Below are positions 5,786-6,516 of a stretch of DNA of 6,516 nucleotides, piece after piece. Below the pieces are notes generated by a model that saw nothing but the letters and a program-made list of their open reading frames with translations, did not search any database and was not told the origin of the DNA. The position numbers were made by a program, and so were the translations under genes. The stretch comes from Cyanobacteriota bacterium (lineage in GTDB: Bacteria > Cyanobacteriota > Cyanobacteriia > PCC-6307 > Cyanobiaceae). The stretch spans positions 1 through 6,516 of the forward strand of contig CANHSW010000123.1 in NCBI GenBank assembly GCA_947463165.1, written 5' to 3'. Position 1 is the stretch's first letter. Each line of letters starts with the position of its first letter.

Positions 5786-6516
5786 TGGCCTACTACGGCA
5801 TCCCCACCAAAGCGATCCACGAGCAATGGCTCGGGCTGGTGCAACCCGTGGGCCTGGTGGTGGCCCCGGCGGTGCTCACCAAATTGGAGCTGGTGCCCAA
5901 CCAGAGCACCGCCTACATCTCCACGCTGCAGCTGCAGCTCAAGGGGCTGCTGGACGAGGTCGACGGGCTTAATGACCAACCCGTGAAGGTGGTGGCCAGC
6001 TTCCAGCAACTGGCCACCGAGTTACTCGATTGGGGCGAGGCTGATCTGGTTGAAGCCAGCGCACTGGAGACGCTGCCCGAGGTGGTGCTCAGCGAATACG
6101 GCGAAACCCTGCGCCCCACCCATGGCGTGCCCAAGCAGGAAGGGGAGGGGCTGCAGGGCCTGGTGCTCGATCTCACCCAGTGGCGCGATGCCAGCGACAC
6201 GCTCAAACCCCAGTGGGGCCGCGATTTCGATTCACCCTGGAACCCTGAGGGCAACGGCTGGGATGCCACGCCCCAGCAGCGCTTTGAGCGGTTGTTGAAG
6301 GAAACGGAGCACCCGATCGGATTGCTGTTCAACGGCACTGAACTGCGGCTGGTTCATGCCCCCCGGGGTGAATCGAGCGGCCACATCACCTTGCCCCTCG
6401 AACCCATGGCCGAAGTGGCGGGCCGGCCGATGCTCGGCGCCCTGGAGATGCTGCTGGGGGTAGACCGGCTGTTCGGCGGCAACCCGGCGCAACGCTTGCC
6501 GGCGCTTTTAGCGGCA
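5785..6516 (+). CDS. drmMI: DISARM-type adenine DNA methyltransferase DrmMI, N-terminal part; 3' end beyond window
   Basis: The frame is open for 244 codons to the right edge. The visible part matches the N-terminal, non-catalytic region of large Eco57I-like methyltransferases that sit beside DrmD: WDATPQQRFERLLKET from residue 159, LLFNGTELRLVHAPRGESSG at 180-199 and GRPMLGALEMLLG from 213. In this family the S-adenosylmethionine site and the NPPY motif lie further downstream, so catalysis cannot be checked here. DrmMI methylates adenine in host DNA so that DISARM spares it. The start has a Shine-Dalgarno AGGAGG 10 bases upstream and overlaps the HEPN stop. Sampled GC is 73% (5821-5880), back to the level of drmD. 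A type IIG or BREX-type methyltransferase is the alternative; position after drmD favours DrmMI. Confidence 0.8.
   Translation, partial: MAYYGIPTKAIHEQWLGLVQPVGLVVAPAVLTKLELVPNQSTAYISTLQLQLKGLLDEVDGLNDQPVKVVASFQQLATELLDWGEADLVEASALETLPEVVLSEYGETLRPTHGVPKQEGEGLQGLVLDLTQWRDASDTLKPQWGRDFDSPWNPEGNGWDATPQQRFERLLKETEHPIGLLFNGTELRLVHAPRGESSGHITLPLEPMAEVAGRPMLGALEMLLGVDRLFGGNPAQRLPALLAA

Noticed and set aside
1..6516. CRISPR array, tRNA, insertion sequence or attachment site
   Set aside because: No regularly spaced repeats, no tRNA-like cloverleaf, no transposase frame and no flanking target duplication could be seen.

Overview
The window is GC-rich bacterial DNA, most likely from a Synechococcus/Cyanobium-type cyanobacterium. 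The support is modest: most of the DNA is around 65-70% GC, the LysR-like gene has no Shine-Dalgarno sequence, and one exact copy of the HIP1 octamer GCGATCGC lies at 1204-1211. No rRNA or tRNA gene fixes the species.

Layout. On the minus strand, the left edge cuts a P-loop kinase of the polynucleotide-kinase/AAA_33 type (379-1, 3' end missing). A 118-base divergent gap follows, then a plus-strand LysR-like regulator (498-1448). A 205-base lower-GC leader (1449-1653) separates it from a large SNF2-type helicase (1654-4947), recognised as DrmD of the anti-phage system DISARM class 1. The right edge holds the first 244 codons of a large DNA methyltransferase of the DrmMI type (5785 onward, 3' end missing). 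The DISARM core genes drmA, drmB and drmC are not in the window and would be expected beyond the right edge.

The unusual part lies between drmD and drmMI. There is a minimal nucleotidyltransferase (MNT, 5092-5445) followed by a HEPN protein (5438-5785), a toxin-antitoxin-type pair placed inside the DISARM operon. In front of it is a 51-codon ORF (4944-5099) that aligns end to end with the MNT but lacks exactly 65 codons (195 bases), which remove the whole catalytic centre. This small ORF has the best Shine-Dalgarno sequence in the window and host-like GC. The MNT gene and the first two-thirds of the HEPN gene are GC-poorer, and the HEPN gene returns to host-like GC near 5680. I read this as a mosaic: a resident MNT-HEPN pair partly overwritten by an incoming one.

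All genes from drmD to drmMI overlap by 1 to 8 bases (4944-4947, 5092-5099, 5438-5445, 5785). The codons for Glu-Val in the conserved MNT tail supply the GAGGTG ribosome-binding site of the next gene at both MNT junctions. The block therefore looks like one translationally coupled transcription unit: helicase, MNT fragment, MNT, HEPN, methyltransferase.
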